Origin: Butyrivibrio sp. | Lineage (GTDB): Bacteria; Bacillota; Clostridia; Lachnospirales; Lachnospiraceae | Direction: 5' to 3' | NCBI GenBank assembly: GCA_024688095.1 | Contig: JAILEJ010000116.1 | Location: forward strand, 1-6,160 | Length of the DNA: 6,160 nt | Shown here: positions 1-6,061 of the stretch, piece after piece | Position numbering within the stretch: position 1 is the first letter of the stretch | How the letters are laid out: every line of letters starts with the position of its first letter | Notes under the pieces: model-generated | What the model saw: only the letters and a program-made list of their open reading frames with translations | What the model was told of the DNA's origin: nothing | Databases searched by the model: none | Translations under genes and position numbers: made by a program

Positions 1-4
1 TTCG

Positions 5-1465
5 TTATACTATAACAACAGAACCCTTTCCATTTTTCTTGCTCTCATATAATCCTTTATCAGCCCTGTCGACTGCACTATCAATTTTTTCATTTCCTTT
101 TACAAGTGTAACTCCAGCACTTATTCCAACAGTCATTTCCAGATTTTTGTTTTCTATATTCACCTGTACATCTCTAAGTACGCTTGCAGTCTTCTCTACA
201 CCCATAAATGAAATTCCAACAAATTCATCGCCGCCCCATCGCCCTATGATTCCCACATCTTCAAAGGCGTTTTCAAGTTCACTTGAAACCAGTCTTATTA
301 CACCATTTCCATATAGATGACCCATTGTATCATTAAACTGTTTGAAATCATCTATATCTACCATAAACAATGACATGCCTTTTTGCCTGCGTTTTCGAAG
401 TTCCTTGTTGTATTTTTCTCTGAACAAGCGGTTATTGCAAAGTCCGGTAAGATCATCTGCATTTTCTGCCTCTCTGGACATGGTATTAATTTTAGTTAGT
501 AGAAATGTACTTCCAGAAATGAAAATTACAAGCACAAGAAGGAGGAATAATGCGCCAATCAGCATCTGATGTCTATACTCATTAAGTGTATCCGAAATAT
601 TCTGCACAACCACAATATTCCAGCCCATTTCCTCATTGTACTGAATTGTAAGGCAGTTTAGATCATCCATCCACTTATAGTCATATGCATTACTGTCTTT
701 TTTTGTTAAAAAGTCTTCCGAAACGCCAAGAATTTCAGCTGCATCCTCGGAGCTTTTATAGAACTCATCACTTCCCGTAAAAGAATTGACGGCATTACCG
801 GTATTAATTACATAAACTTCAACACCTAGTGTATCCTTATATGTTGAAACAGCTGTATTCATATCATCTATAACATGAGCAGTTCCTGCAACACCTATAA
901 GATTTCCATTCTCATCTTCTACTCTGCAGTTAACAAAAAGACTTACAGAGTATTCCAATGTCTCATCTCTATCAACCTGAATATCATATTCTTTATTTAA
1001 ATCGACAAAATTATAATACCAACTGTCAAACTCATCCTCTTCTGATATCTTCTTATTAAATCCGTCCTGATAATAATAATTTCCCGTTTTTGCAGACACA
1101 AAGAAAACCGTATCATACCCCATAGAGATCTGATAAGCTTTCAGATAATCATATATTTGCTGAATGTTCTCATTATCCTCCGGATCATCAGTTTCAGTAA
1201 GAGCCCATTCCTTCAAAAAAATATCATTGGATATCATTAAAGACGCAACTCTCTGTTCAACAGAGATGTTTGTTATCTGAGAAGATACATCAAAGCCCGT
1301 AAGTATAACATCATTTTGGGCCTGTTCTCTTGCGTTTTGGTTATAAAATCTTGCCATACCATATTCTACAGCCAGAAATCCCGCAAGTATTACGATTACG
1401 ATTATGGTATTTGAAATATTAACCAGATATTTCTGGTTAAATTTATTTCTATACTTATTTACCAT
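5..1465 (-). CDS. Membrane-anchored diguanylate cyclase with dCache-like sensor and GGDEF domain
   Basis: Probable sensor enzyme that condenses two GTP into cyclic di-GMP in response to an extracellular cue. The 486-residue protein has a short cytoplasmic N-terminus, a membrane segment at about 18-37, an extracytoplasmic region at about 41-298 with a dCache-like pattern (for example WYYNF at 149-153 and the GxxxGVAG stretch near 187-194), a second membrane segment at about 301-323, a short linker without a HAMP domain, and a complete C-terminal GGDEF domain. Visible GGDEF motifs are DDLTGL at 337-342, the metal-binding Asp370, FKQFND at 374-379, the signature GGDEF at 411-415, VGISAG at 446-451 and the ADKGLYESKKNGKG end. 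No RxxD inhibitory site sits five residues before GGDEF. Asn387 replaces the usual Asp of the GHxxGD motif. The ATG follows GGAG by 7 nt. It is downstream of the amidotransferase gene, about 160 bp away, probably with its own promoter. Family assignment is secure; the signal and exact product are inferred. Confidence 0.92.
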   Translation of the reverse strand: MVNKYRNKFNQKYLVNISNTIIVIVILAGFLAVEYGMARFYNQNAREQAQNDVILTGFDVSSQITNISVEQRVASLMISNDIFLKEWALTETDDPEDNENIQQIYDYLKAYQISMGYDTVFFVSAKTGNYYYQDGFNKKISEEDEFDSWYYNFVDLNKEYDIQVDRDETLEYSVSLFVNCRVEDENGNLIGVAGTAHVIDDMNTAVSTYKDTLGVEVYVINTGNAVNSFTGSDEFYKSSEDAAEILGVSEDFLTKKDSNAYDYKWMDDLNCLTIQYNEEMGWNIVVVQNISDTLNEYRHQMLIGALFLLLVLVIFISGSTFLLTKINTMSREAENADDLTGLCNNRLFREKYNKELRKRRQKGMSLFMVDIDDFKQFNDTMGHLYGNGVIRLVSSELENAFEDVGIIGRWGGDEFVGISFMGVEKTASVLRDVQVNIENKNLEMTVGISAGVTLVKGNEKIDSAVDRADKGLYESKKNGKGSVVIV

Positions 1466-1472
1466 GCATTTT

Positions 1473-1476
1473 CTCC
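1473..1476 (-). promoter_or_regulatory. Ribosome binding site of the diguanylate cyclase gene
   Basis: GGAG on the minus strand, 7 nt before the ATG at 1465. A competing ATG at 1467-1469 is only 3 nt from the GGAG and opens a frame that stops after four codons, so the start at 1465 is preferred. Confidence 0.75.
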
Positions 1477-1572
1477 AAATCTTTCAATAATACAAAAATA
1501 ATGCATTGTTTTCCATCAATAATCTCTTATATATATTTTACTTGATATGAAATAAAATGAATGTTAAATAAA

Positions 1573-1584
1573 ACAAAATTTTGT
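1573..1584. promoter_or_regulatory. 12-bp perfect palindrome in the gap before the diguanylate cyclase gene
   Basis: ACAAAATTTTGT is a perfect palindrome without a loop, so it would suit a dimeric DNA-binding protein better than an RNA hairpin. It overlaps a -35-like TTTACA on the minus strand. I could not find a convincing -10 partner, so the promoter of the downstream gene stays unplaced. In DNA this AT-rich such a palindrome can arise by chance. Confidence 0.25.
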
Positions 1585-1625
1585 AAACTTTTTATCAATT
1601 ATAATATCCATTGTTTGCCTCAAAT

Positions 1626-2324
1626 TTAACTTATGGCATCCACAAATGCCTGAAATATTTTTTTACTCATCTTATCTGTTTCAAATGAAAATTCCGGATG
1701 CCACTGTACCGCCCACAAAAATCTGCTTTCTTTTCTATACACTGCTTCAACAAGACCATCCGAAGAAATTGCCATGGCAGTAAGTTCCGGAGAAATATCC
1801 TTTACCGCCTGATGATGATAACTGTTTACAGAAAGCTTTTTTACCTTCAAACATTTTTCTAAGGGTGTGTTTTCCAGAACTTCCACTTCATGAACTGGTA
1901 TATCATATGGTGGTGTCTGATGATGCTCTACTGATGTTTTAAATTGAGTAGGAATATCCTGATATAGTGTCCCGCCAAGACTTACATTTATAAACTGTAT
2001 TCCTCTGCATATTCCAAGAACTGGCTTATCGTATTCAATGGCTATTTGCAACATAATTGTTTCCATTGCATCTCTTTTAGAGCAGCTTTCAACACACTCA
2101 AGAGCATCCTCATTATACAGCTCTGGATCAACATCCTGTCCTCCTGTAAACAAAAATCCATCGCAGCAATTTGCAAGCTGTTCCAATATTTTTACATCTT
2201 TGGTTAATGGTAGCATGACAGGTACCGCTCCTACTTCTTCAATTCCCTTCATATATCCAGGCAGCATCCACAAGCTTTCTTTTTCCTCATCCCACAAAGG
2301 CATTACACCAACTATTGGTTTCAT
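1626..2324 (-). CDS. PuuD-type class I glutamine amidotransferase (gamma-glutamyl-GABA hydrolase family)
   Basis: Cytoplasmic peptidase C26-family hydrolase, likely cleaving a gamma-glutamyl amide bond as PuuD does with gamma-glutamyl-GABA in putrescine breakdown. With the start used here it has 232 residues, normal for the family. Visible motifs are the N-terminal KPIVGVMP, the oxyanion-region GGQDVDP at 61-67, the nucleophile elbow GICRGIQ at 104-110 with Cys106, VNSYHHQAV at 167-175, and the QWHPE motif at 207-211 giving His209 and Glu211, so the catalytic triad is complete. I chose the ATG at 2322-2324 because a perfect AAGGAG lies 6 nt upstream and the family begins at KPxIGV. The longer in-frame ATG at 2391-2393 would make codons out of a terminator-shaped hairpin and has no ribosome binding site. 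No putrescine-pathway genes (puuA, puuB, puuC) are adjacent, so the true substrate is open; other gamma-glutamyl amides are possible. Confidence 0.9.
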   Translation of the reverse strand: MKPIVGVMPLWDEEKESLWMLPGYMKGIEEVGAVPVMLPLTKDVKILEQLANCCDGFLFTGGQDVDPELYNEDALECVESCSKRDAMETIMLQIAIEYDKPVLGICRGIQFINVSLGGTLYQDIPTQFKTSVEHHQTPPYDIPVHEVEVLENTPLEKCLKVKKLSVNSYHHQAVKDISPELTAMAISSDGLVEAVYRKESRFLWAVQWHPEFSFETDKMSKKIFQAFVDAIS

Positions 2325-2330
2325 TCGGTT

Positions 2331-2336
2331 CTCCTT
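2331..2336 (-). promoter_or_regulatory. Strong ribosome binding site that decides the amidotransferase start
   Basis: AAGGAG on the minus strand, 6 nt before the ATG at 2324. This is the best Shine-Dalgarno sequence in the window and the main reason for rejecting the longer start at 2393. Confidence 0.85.
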
Positions 2337-2348
2337 ACTTTTAATACT

Positions 2349-2390
2349 AAAAAAACAGACACTGAAGTTTTCAGGCCTCATTGTCTGTTT
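2349..2390 (-). terminator. Terminator-shaped bulged hairpin in the leader of the amidotransferase gene (possible attenuator)
   Basis: Read on the minus strand, AAACAGACA (2390-2382) pairs perfectly with TGTCTGTTT (2361-2353). Within the loop CTGAA (2374-2370) pairs with TTCAG (2366-2362) around a 3-nt loop. The two helices are contiguous on the 3' side and separated on the 5' side by a 7-nt bulge, ATGAGGC. The 3' arm runs into seven T residues (2355-2349). This is the form of an intrinsic terminator. It sits between a good promoter (2396-2425) and the ribosome binding site (2331-2336), so it could be an attenuator of the downstream gene. Alternatively it may end transcripts from the GT-C gene, whose stop lies about 105 bp upstream and which has no other visible terminator. 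Structure is seen; function is inferred. Confidence 0.65.
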
Positions 2391-2395
2391 CATAC

Positions 2396-2425
2396 ATTCT
2401 AATTTATAAATGACGTAAATGTCAA
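2396..2425 (-). promoter_or_regulatory. Sigma-A-type promoter for the amidotransferase gene
   Basis: On the minus strand a perfect -35 TTGACA (2425-2420) is followed after 18 bp by TAGAAT (2401-2396), five of six matches to TATAAT. The predicted transcription start is an A near 2389, giving a leader of about 65 nt that begins with the bulged hairpin. Confidence 0.65.
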
Positions 2426-2494
2426 TTTTATATCATATTATTTACTTTCATTCAGCGGTACCATGTCCTCAGTTATGTTTTTTCATACATCATT

Positions 2495-3979
2495 TTACCA
2501 ATTTCTTCTATATAAATAATATACATTGTCATGATCCGTTTCATAATATTCATAGGAATCTATAAGCGAATAATTATTGTAAATAAATTCCGGTTCATAA
2601 CCAACCGCCAAAACGTAATCAGTTTTTCCTTCCTTAAGATATTTTTTCTGCTCTTCAAACATCGTATCAAGGTCGATTCCATTAGTCTGGAAATACTCAC
2701 AGTTAGGAACTATACCTGTTATAGTATATAAACCTGCATCAATTGTATTAAGTTCAAGAAGCGTATCATCTTCACTTAGCTGTTTAGAAGCTTCGAACAG
2801 CCATATATCATCCTTACTAAAACTTCTATATTCTGCATTCATAGTATTATAAGAAGCAAATATCACGCTTACAATAAGCACTGCAGCATACATCACAGAA
2901 TATATAATTCCTGATATTTCTTTTCCATATTTTGACAGACATACACTTATCAATTTACCCGTATAAGCCGCTCCGGGAATAGCAAATACCATAAGTGGAA
3001 TTGAATAATATGCAAGCTTGTTGCCTCCAATAAAGATTACAAAATAAGTACAGGCAAACATAAATGCTGACGTAAATCTTCTAATAAATCCTTTTTCCAT
3101 TACTATCTGCAAGACAAATCCTGCAATTATCCATACAAAATAAGAAAAACTATCCTGAATCAGCCAATACAAAGTTTTGCATATCTCATAGATCTTATTA
3201 AAAAAGCTGTAATTATCACCAGATACCTGACTGTAATGGAAGATATTATTATAGATATAACAACGAAACCAATCATCAAGGCTTCCTGTGACAACAAAGT
3301 ATAATAACCATGGAATAGATGGAATTATTGAAAAAGCCAAAAATCTAAATCCCATCCTTACAAAAAAAGCATCTCTCTTTTTCCAGATAATCCAGATTAT
3401 TGCTATTACAAACCAGGCAAAAAAGTATCCTTCCATCGTATACTTTACCTGGAATATTATACCTGCCAAAATTCCTACAATGGAAAAGATTCTTCTATAT
3501 CTTTTTTCCGAAATTTCCTCATGTAAAATTTCATCAAGATAGTAAAAAGACAACGCTATTAAAGGAAGGCAAAATTCCTCAGCCGCACCTCCATAATAAA
3601 AACTCCAGGATGAATAAACTCCTGCACCAATAACCGGTACTAATAAAAATGCTATCTTTTTATTACTTTTTTTCTCAATAAATTTACCGGCTATAAAAAG
3701 AAATACTGTCGCAGCTATTACTTCAAATATAAATACTCCAAAGAAGGTCTTATGCGATATTAGATAAGCTATACCATACATCAGATAGAGATATGGTCCT
3801 TTTTGATCATACAGATCTCTGTAAATTACAAGTCCGTTCATCATCCCTTTGCCCATGGAAAAATAGCTGTTGGCATCATCCCAGTTATTGCACTGAAATA
3901 ATAGTGATGATCTGCTCGTAAATAATAATATAGCCAAAGAACACAAAAAGCCCCATATTAAAAGACTATATTTCTTCAT
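2495..3979 (-). CDS. Polytopic GT-C type glycosyltransferase (ArnT/PMT-like)
   Basis: Integral membrane protein of 494 residues that probably transfers a sugar from a polyprenyl-phosphate carrier to an acceptor on the outer face of the membrane. The first membrane helix (about 6-22) is followed by an external loop with the Asp pair in NWDDA (Asp34-Asp35) and the YRDLYDQKGP element at 53-62; both are typical of GT-C enzymes of the PMT_2/GT39 group. GGAAEEFCLP at 130-139, an EE-containing motif common in this group, precedes the next helices. About ten further hydrophobic segments extend to about residue 376. The last 115 or so residues form a soluble, presumably external, domain. The ATG at 3977-3979 is one base from the stop of the upstream UbiA-like gene, with GAGG 6 nt before it inside that gene, so the two are almost certainly co-transcribed and translationally coupled. 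Sugar and acceptor cannot be read from the sequence. A polymerase or flippase role is a less likely alternative. Confidence 0.82.
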   Translation of the reverse strand: MKKYSLLIWGFLCSLAILLFTSRSSLLFQCNNWDDANSYFSMGKGMMNGLVIYRDLYDQKGPYLYLMYGIAYLISHKTFFGVFIFEVIAATVFLFIAGKFIEKKSNKKIAFLLVPVIGAGVYSSWSFYYGGAAEEFCLPLIALSFYYLDEILHEEISEKRYRRIFSIVGILAGIIFQVKYTMEGYFFAWFVIAIIWIIWKKRDAFFVRMGFRFLAFSIIPSIPWLLYFVVTGSLDDWFRCYIYNNIFHYSQVSGDNYSFFNKIYEICKTLYWLIQDSFSYFVWIIAGFVLQIVMEKGFIRRFTSAFMFACTYFVIFIGGNKLAYYSIPLMVFAIPGAAYTGKLISVCLSKYGKEISGIIYSVMYAAVLIVSVIFASYNTMNAEYRSFSKDDIWLFEASKQLSEDDTLLELNTIDAGLYTITGIVPNCEYFQTNGIDLDTMFEEQKKYLKEGKTDYVLAVGYEPEFIYNNYSLIDSYEYYETDHDNVYYLYRRNW

Positions 3980-3980
3980 A

Positions 3981-4913
3981 TCAAACCTCTATTGTGATAA
4001 GCGCGTTTGATGTAAGTTCCTGTAAAAAGTTCATGTCTACAACTGTGCAGAACAGAACAACAATAACAAATATAAGAACAAGAATCATAAGTTTCTTTTC
4101 TTTATATAATTTCTCTGGCTTTTGCACCGCAGAATCATTATCCAATGACATTGCAAGATAATATGCAAATAAAAGGAACATAACAGGTGTTGCAACAAGG
4201 TACTCTATTCTGTACTTTATCATAAACACGCCAAGTGCAAATGTTGAAATAAGTGCATAGAAAAGTGCTGAAGCCAGAAGGCTCTTTTCTGTATAGAATC
4301 TAAATGAACGTCTGTAAAGTCCTGCTGTTGACTTGTCGCCGATCATACGATATTCTGCAAATCTCTTAGTAGCCATTAGAAATGCTCCAGCCATCCAATA
4401 TCCAAGAAGTACACTTGATGGTGGAATAGAATTACCGCTGACAATAAACCATCCCATCATTAGTCTAAGCATATTATTTACTGACTCTGAAAGGACATCA
4501 ACAAAAGGAATATCCTTGGTTCTAAAAGGCTTAACATTGTAGAAAAATCCCATAATAAGAAGAACTGCTGCTACTATAAAGAAAAGTTTGTTTACAGAAT
4601 ATGAAATCAGAAGTCCTACTATAGCAAAAATAAAATACTCAACCATTACCCATTTAAAAGACATATTTTCTGTAACAACAGGTCTGTATTTTTTGGTTGG
4701 ATGATATTTATCATAAGGAGCATCAAGCCATTCATTAATAACGTAATTAGCACTTGCTATAAAGCTTGTTCCAAGAAACCCCGCTATAAGATTGTATATA
4801 CTTAAATCAGTAAAAGCTGTTCCGGTGATCAGAAGCGCAAGCACAACACCAGGCAGAATAAACAGCTGTTTAATCCAATGATCTATTCGTGCAATTTTTA
4901 AATATTTTTTCAT
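3981..4913 (-). CDS. UbiA-superfamily transferase resembling decaprenyl-phosphate phosphoribosyltransferase
   Basis: Integral membrane enzyme of 310 residues with about nine hydrophobic segments. The first Asp-rich motif, NEWLDAPYDKYHPTKKYRP (60-78), matches the NDxxDxxxDxxHPxKxxRP pattern of mycobacterial-type 5-phosphoribosyl-1-pyrophosphate:polyprenyl-phosphate transferases (Rv3806c family); the HPTKxxRP tail separates this group from quinone and heme prenyltransferases. Glu61 stands in place of the usual Asp. The second acidic region is around KDIPFVDV (133-140) with Asp134 and Asp139. A later KRFAEYR (183-189) followed by RRSFRFYT (201-208) parallels the KRYAE...RKSL...YT block I recall from that family. 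The expected reaction is transfer of phosphoribose from PRPP to polyprenyl phosphate, supplying a lipid-linked pentose to the cell envelope. It leads an operon with a GT-C glycosyltransferase one base downstream. No epimerase pair (DprE1/DprE2) or phosphatase is in view. The ATG at 4911-4913 has GGAG 7 nt upstream. Superfamily is secure, the specific reaction probable. Confidence 0.82.
   Translation of the reverse strand: MKKYLKIARIDHWIKQLFILPGVVLALLITGTAFTDLSIYNLIAGFLGTSFIASANYVINEWLDAPYDKYHPTKKYRPVVTENMSFKWVMVEYFIFAIVGLLISYSVNKLFFIVAAVLLIMGFFYNVKPFRTKDIPFVDVLSESVNNMLRLMMGWFIVSGNSIPPSSVLLGYWMAGAFLMATKRFAEYRMIGDKSTAGLYRRSFRFYTEKSLLASALFYALISTFALGVFMIKYRIEYLVATPVMFLLFAYYLAMSLDNDSAVQKPEKLYKEKKLMILVLIFVIVVLFCTVVDMNFLQELTSNALITIEV
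3986..3989 (-). promoter_or_regulatory. Ribosome binding site of the GT-C gene inside the UbiA-like gene
   Basis: GAGG on the minus strand, 6 nt before the ATG at 3979, made from the last codons of the upstream gene. The one-base gap between stop and start plus this embedded site indicate translational coupling. Confidence 0.7.
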
Positions 4914-4920
4914 TTTTCAT

Positions 4921-4924
4921 CTCC
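4921..4924 (-). promoter_or_regulatory. Ribosome binding site of the UbiA-like gene
   Basis: GGAG on the minus strand, 7 nt before the ATG at 4913. An ATG at 4918-4920 directly abuts it and is too close to be used. Confidence 0.7.
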
Positions 4925-4939
4925 ATTATCCGAACACAA

Positions 4940-4958
4940 AAATAGGCATTAAATGCCC
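4940..4958 (-). terminator. Small hairpin followed by a T-rich stretch, before the UbiA-like gene
   Basis: On the minus strand GGCAT (4957-4953) and ATGCC (4949-4945) pair around TTA, followed by TATTTTTG. The stem is only 5-6 bp, so termination would be weak. It could be a leftover terminator for nfo transcripts, an attenuator of the operon, or chance. It ends about 20 nt before the ribosome binding site. Confidence 0.3.
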
Positions 4959-4970
4959 ACTTTATTTGTA

Positions 4971-5097
4971 TATATATTTTATATATATTTTTGTGTATAT
5001 ATTTTTTCATTCATATATTATGGTTACATATATTATTCGTATATTTGCAAACCATATATATTTCCTTATTCATATATATTTGTTATCTATATATTTG
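4971..5097. repeat. Degenerate array of (C)ATATATATTT(G) units in the operon leader
   Basis: This covers much of the 304-bp gene-free gap at 4914-5217. Nine copies of a TATATATTT-like unit begin near 4971, 4982, 4996, 5014, 5029, 5040, 5055, 5073 and 5088, all in the same orientation, with starts 11-18 bp apart. The clearest copies are CATATATATTT at 5053-5063 and 5071-5081 and CTATATATTTG at 5087-5097. The bases between copies differ, so this is a repeated short motif rather than a simple TA microsatellite. It lies downstream of the promoter predicted at 5136-5165 and would be transcribed as AAAUAUAUAUG-type units. No gene on either strand is credible here. A role as protein-binding site, bent DNA or RNA element is unknown. 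Confidence 0.55.
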
Positions 5098-5135
5098 TAT
5101 AAATCTTCAGTTTTTCTTTTATATACAGTGCTTGA

Positions 5136-5165
5136 ATTATACCATATCTTAACATATATGAGCAA
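5136..5165 (-). promoter_or_regulatory. Extended -10 promoter for the UbiA-like/GT-C operon
   Basis: On the minus strand TGGTATAAT (5144-5136) is a perfect extended -10 (TGnTATAAT). A weak -35, TTGCTC (5165-5160), lies 18 bp upstream; weak -35 boxes are usual with extended -10 promoters. The predicted start is an A near 5129, giving a leader of about 216 nt that carries the AT repeat array and the small hairpin. Confidence 0.55.
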
Positions 5166-5217
5166 TAAAATGGATTGCCTTATACACGTATCTTATGTTT
5201 TGTTCTACTTTCGAAAA

Positions 5218-6048
5218 TCAATTAAACCAGCCTTTCACAATAGAAATTTCATGAATATAGCCTGCATCATCATTTGGTGTCTCAAGAATAAAAGGTTTTC
5301 CTTCAAATGCAGGGTTAGTTGCAAATTTTTTCATTGATTCCATACCTATCATACCCTGTCCGAGCTTTTCATGTCTATCTTTGCCTGCTCCACATACATT
5401 CTTACTATCATTAAAATGAACTGCCTTAAGTCTTTCCAGTCCTAATATCTTATCAAACTGTTCTAGTACACCCTCAAGATTGTTTGCTATATCATAGCCT
5501 GCATCCCAGGTATGACATGTGTCAAAGCATATTCCAAGCTTGTCCTTATACTCAACAAGATCAATTATTTTCTTAAGTTCTTCAAAACTTCTGCCAACTT
5601 CAGATCCTTTACCAGCCATCGTCTCCAGTAATACTGTTGTTTTCATCTCTGGCCATAATGCTTTATTGAGCCCTTCTGCTATCTGTTCAATTCCTACATC
5701 AGCACCCTGACCTGTATGTGATCCCGGATGGAAATTGTAATACTGCCCAGGTAGTGCTTCCATTTTCTCCAAATCCTTTTTAAGCATATCAAGACCGTTC
5801 GCTCTTGTTTCAGGATTTGAAGAACATAAATTCATTGTATAACTTCCATGCGCAACGAGCTTTCCAAATTTCTTTTCAGTAAGAATTACAGACAGTGCAT
5901 TAACATCCTTTGGAACTATATCCTTGGACTTACCACCTCTGGGATTTCTCGTAAACCATGCAAAGGTACTTCCTCCAAAGTCAGTCATCTGCTTTCCCAT
6001 TGCTTCATATCCATTTGTAACTGATAAATGGCAGCCTATATATATCAT
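5218..6048 (-). CDS. nfo: Endonuclease IV (deoxyribonuclease IV, apurinic/apyrimidinic endonuclease)
   Basis: Cytoplasmic base-excision repair enzyme that cuts the DNA backbone 5' of abasic sites and removes 3' blocking groups, using a three-zinc centre in a TIM barrel. The 276-residue protein is complete and of normal family length. It opens with IGCHLS, as in the family's YIGxHxS. All nine expected metal ligands can be placed by comparison with E. coli Nfo: His67 (VAHGSY), His107 (NFHPGS), Glu142 (LLET), Asp176 and His179 (CFDTCHT), His211 (VHFNDS), Asp224 and His226 (DRH), and Glu256 (ILET). The start at 6048 fits the family N-terminus, although the nearest AAGGA is 13 nt upstream, a long spacing. 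It is transcribed in the same direction as its neighbours but separated from the next gene by a 304-bp gap with its own promoter. No clear terminator was seen just after its stop. Confidence 0.96.
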   Translation of the reverse strand: MIYIGCHLSVTNGYEAMGKQMTDFGGSTFAWFTRNPRGGKSKDIVPKDVNALSVILTEKKFGKLVAHGSYTMNLCSSNPETRANGLDMLKKDLEKMEALPGQYYNFHPGSHTGQGADVGIEQIAEGLNKALWPEMKTTVLLETMAGKGSEVGRSFEELKKIIDLVEYKDKLGICFDTCHTWDAGYDIANNLEGVLEQFDKILGLERLKAVHFNDSKNVCGAGKDRHEKLGQGMIGMESMKKFATNPAFEGKPFILETPNDDAGYIHEISIVKGWFN

Positions 6049-6061
6049 GTTGTATCATCTT

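Noticed and set aside
1466..1625. c-di-GMP riboswitch before the cyclase gene
   Set aside because: The gap is almost entirely A and T with no GC-bearing helices resembling a c-di-GMP aptamer.
2038..2409. Plus-strand open frame antisense to the amidotransferase gene
   Set aside because: It mirrors a well-supported minus-strand gene and its composition is that of a shadow frame; no recognisable domain.
2411..2424. TGAC-N6-GTCA inverted repeat overlapping the -35 of the amidotransferase promoter
   Set aside because: Only four bases per arm with no extension; too short to claim as an operator.
2430..2475. Minus-strand 8-codon frame (MVPLNESK) after the GT-C gene
   Set aside because: Very short, GAGG only 2 nt from its ATG, and no attenuation structure using it can be drawn with confidence.
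4914..5217. Mobile element end, CRISPR leader or replication iterons in the AT-rich gap
   Set aside because: No transposase, target duplications, CRISPR repeats, cas genes or initiator gene are present; the repeats are too short and irregular.
4966..5337. Plus-strand open frame of 123 codons across the AT-rich gap
   Set aside because: Its Ile/Tyr/Phe-rich sequence is a by-product of the AT repeats, it runs into the antisense of nfo, and no ribosome binding site or family similarity is seen.
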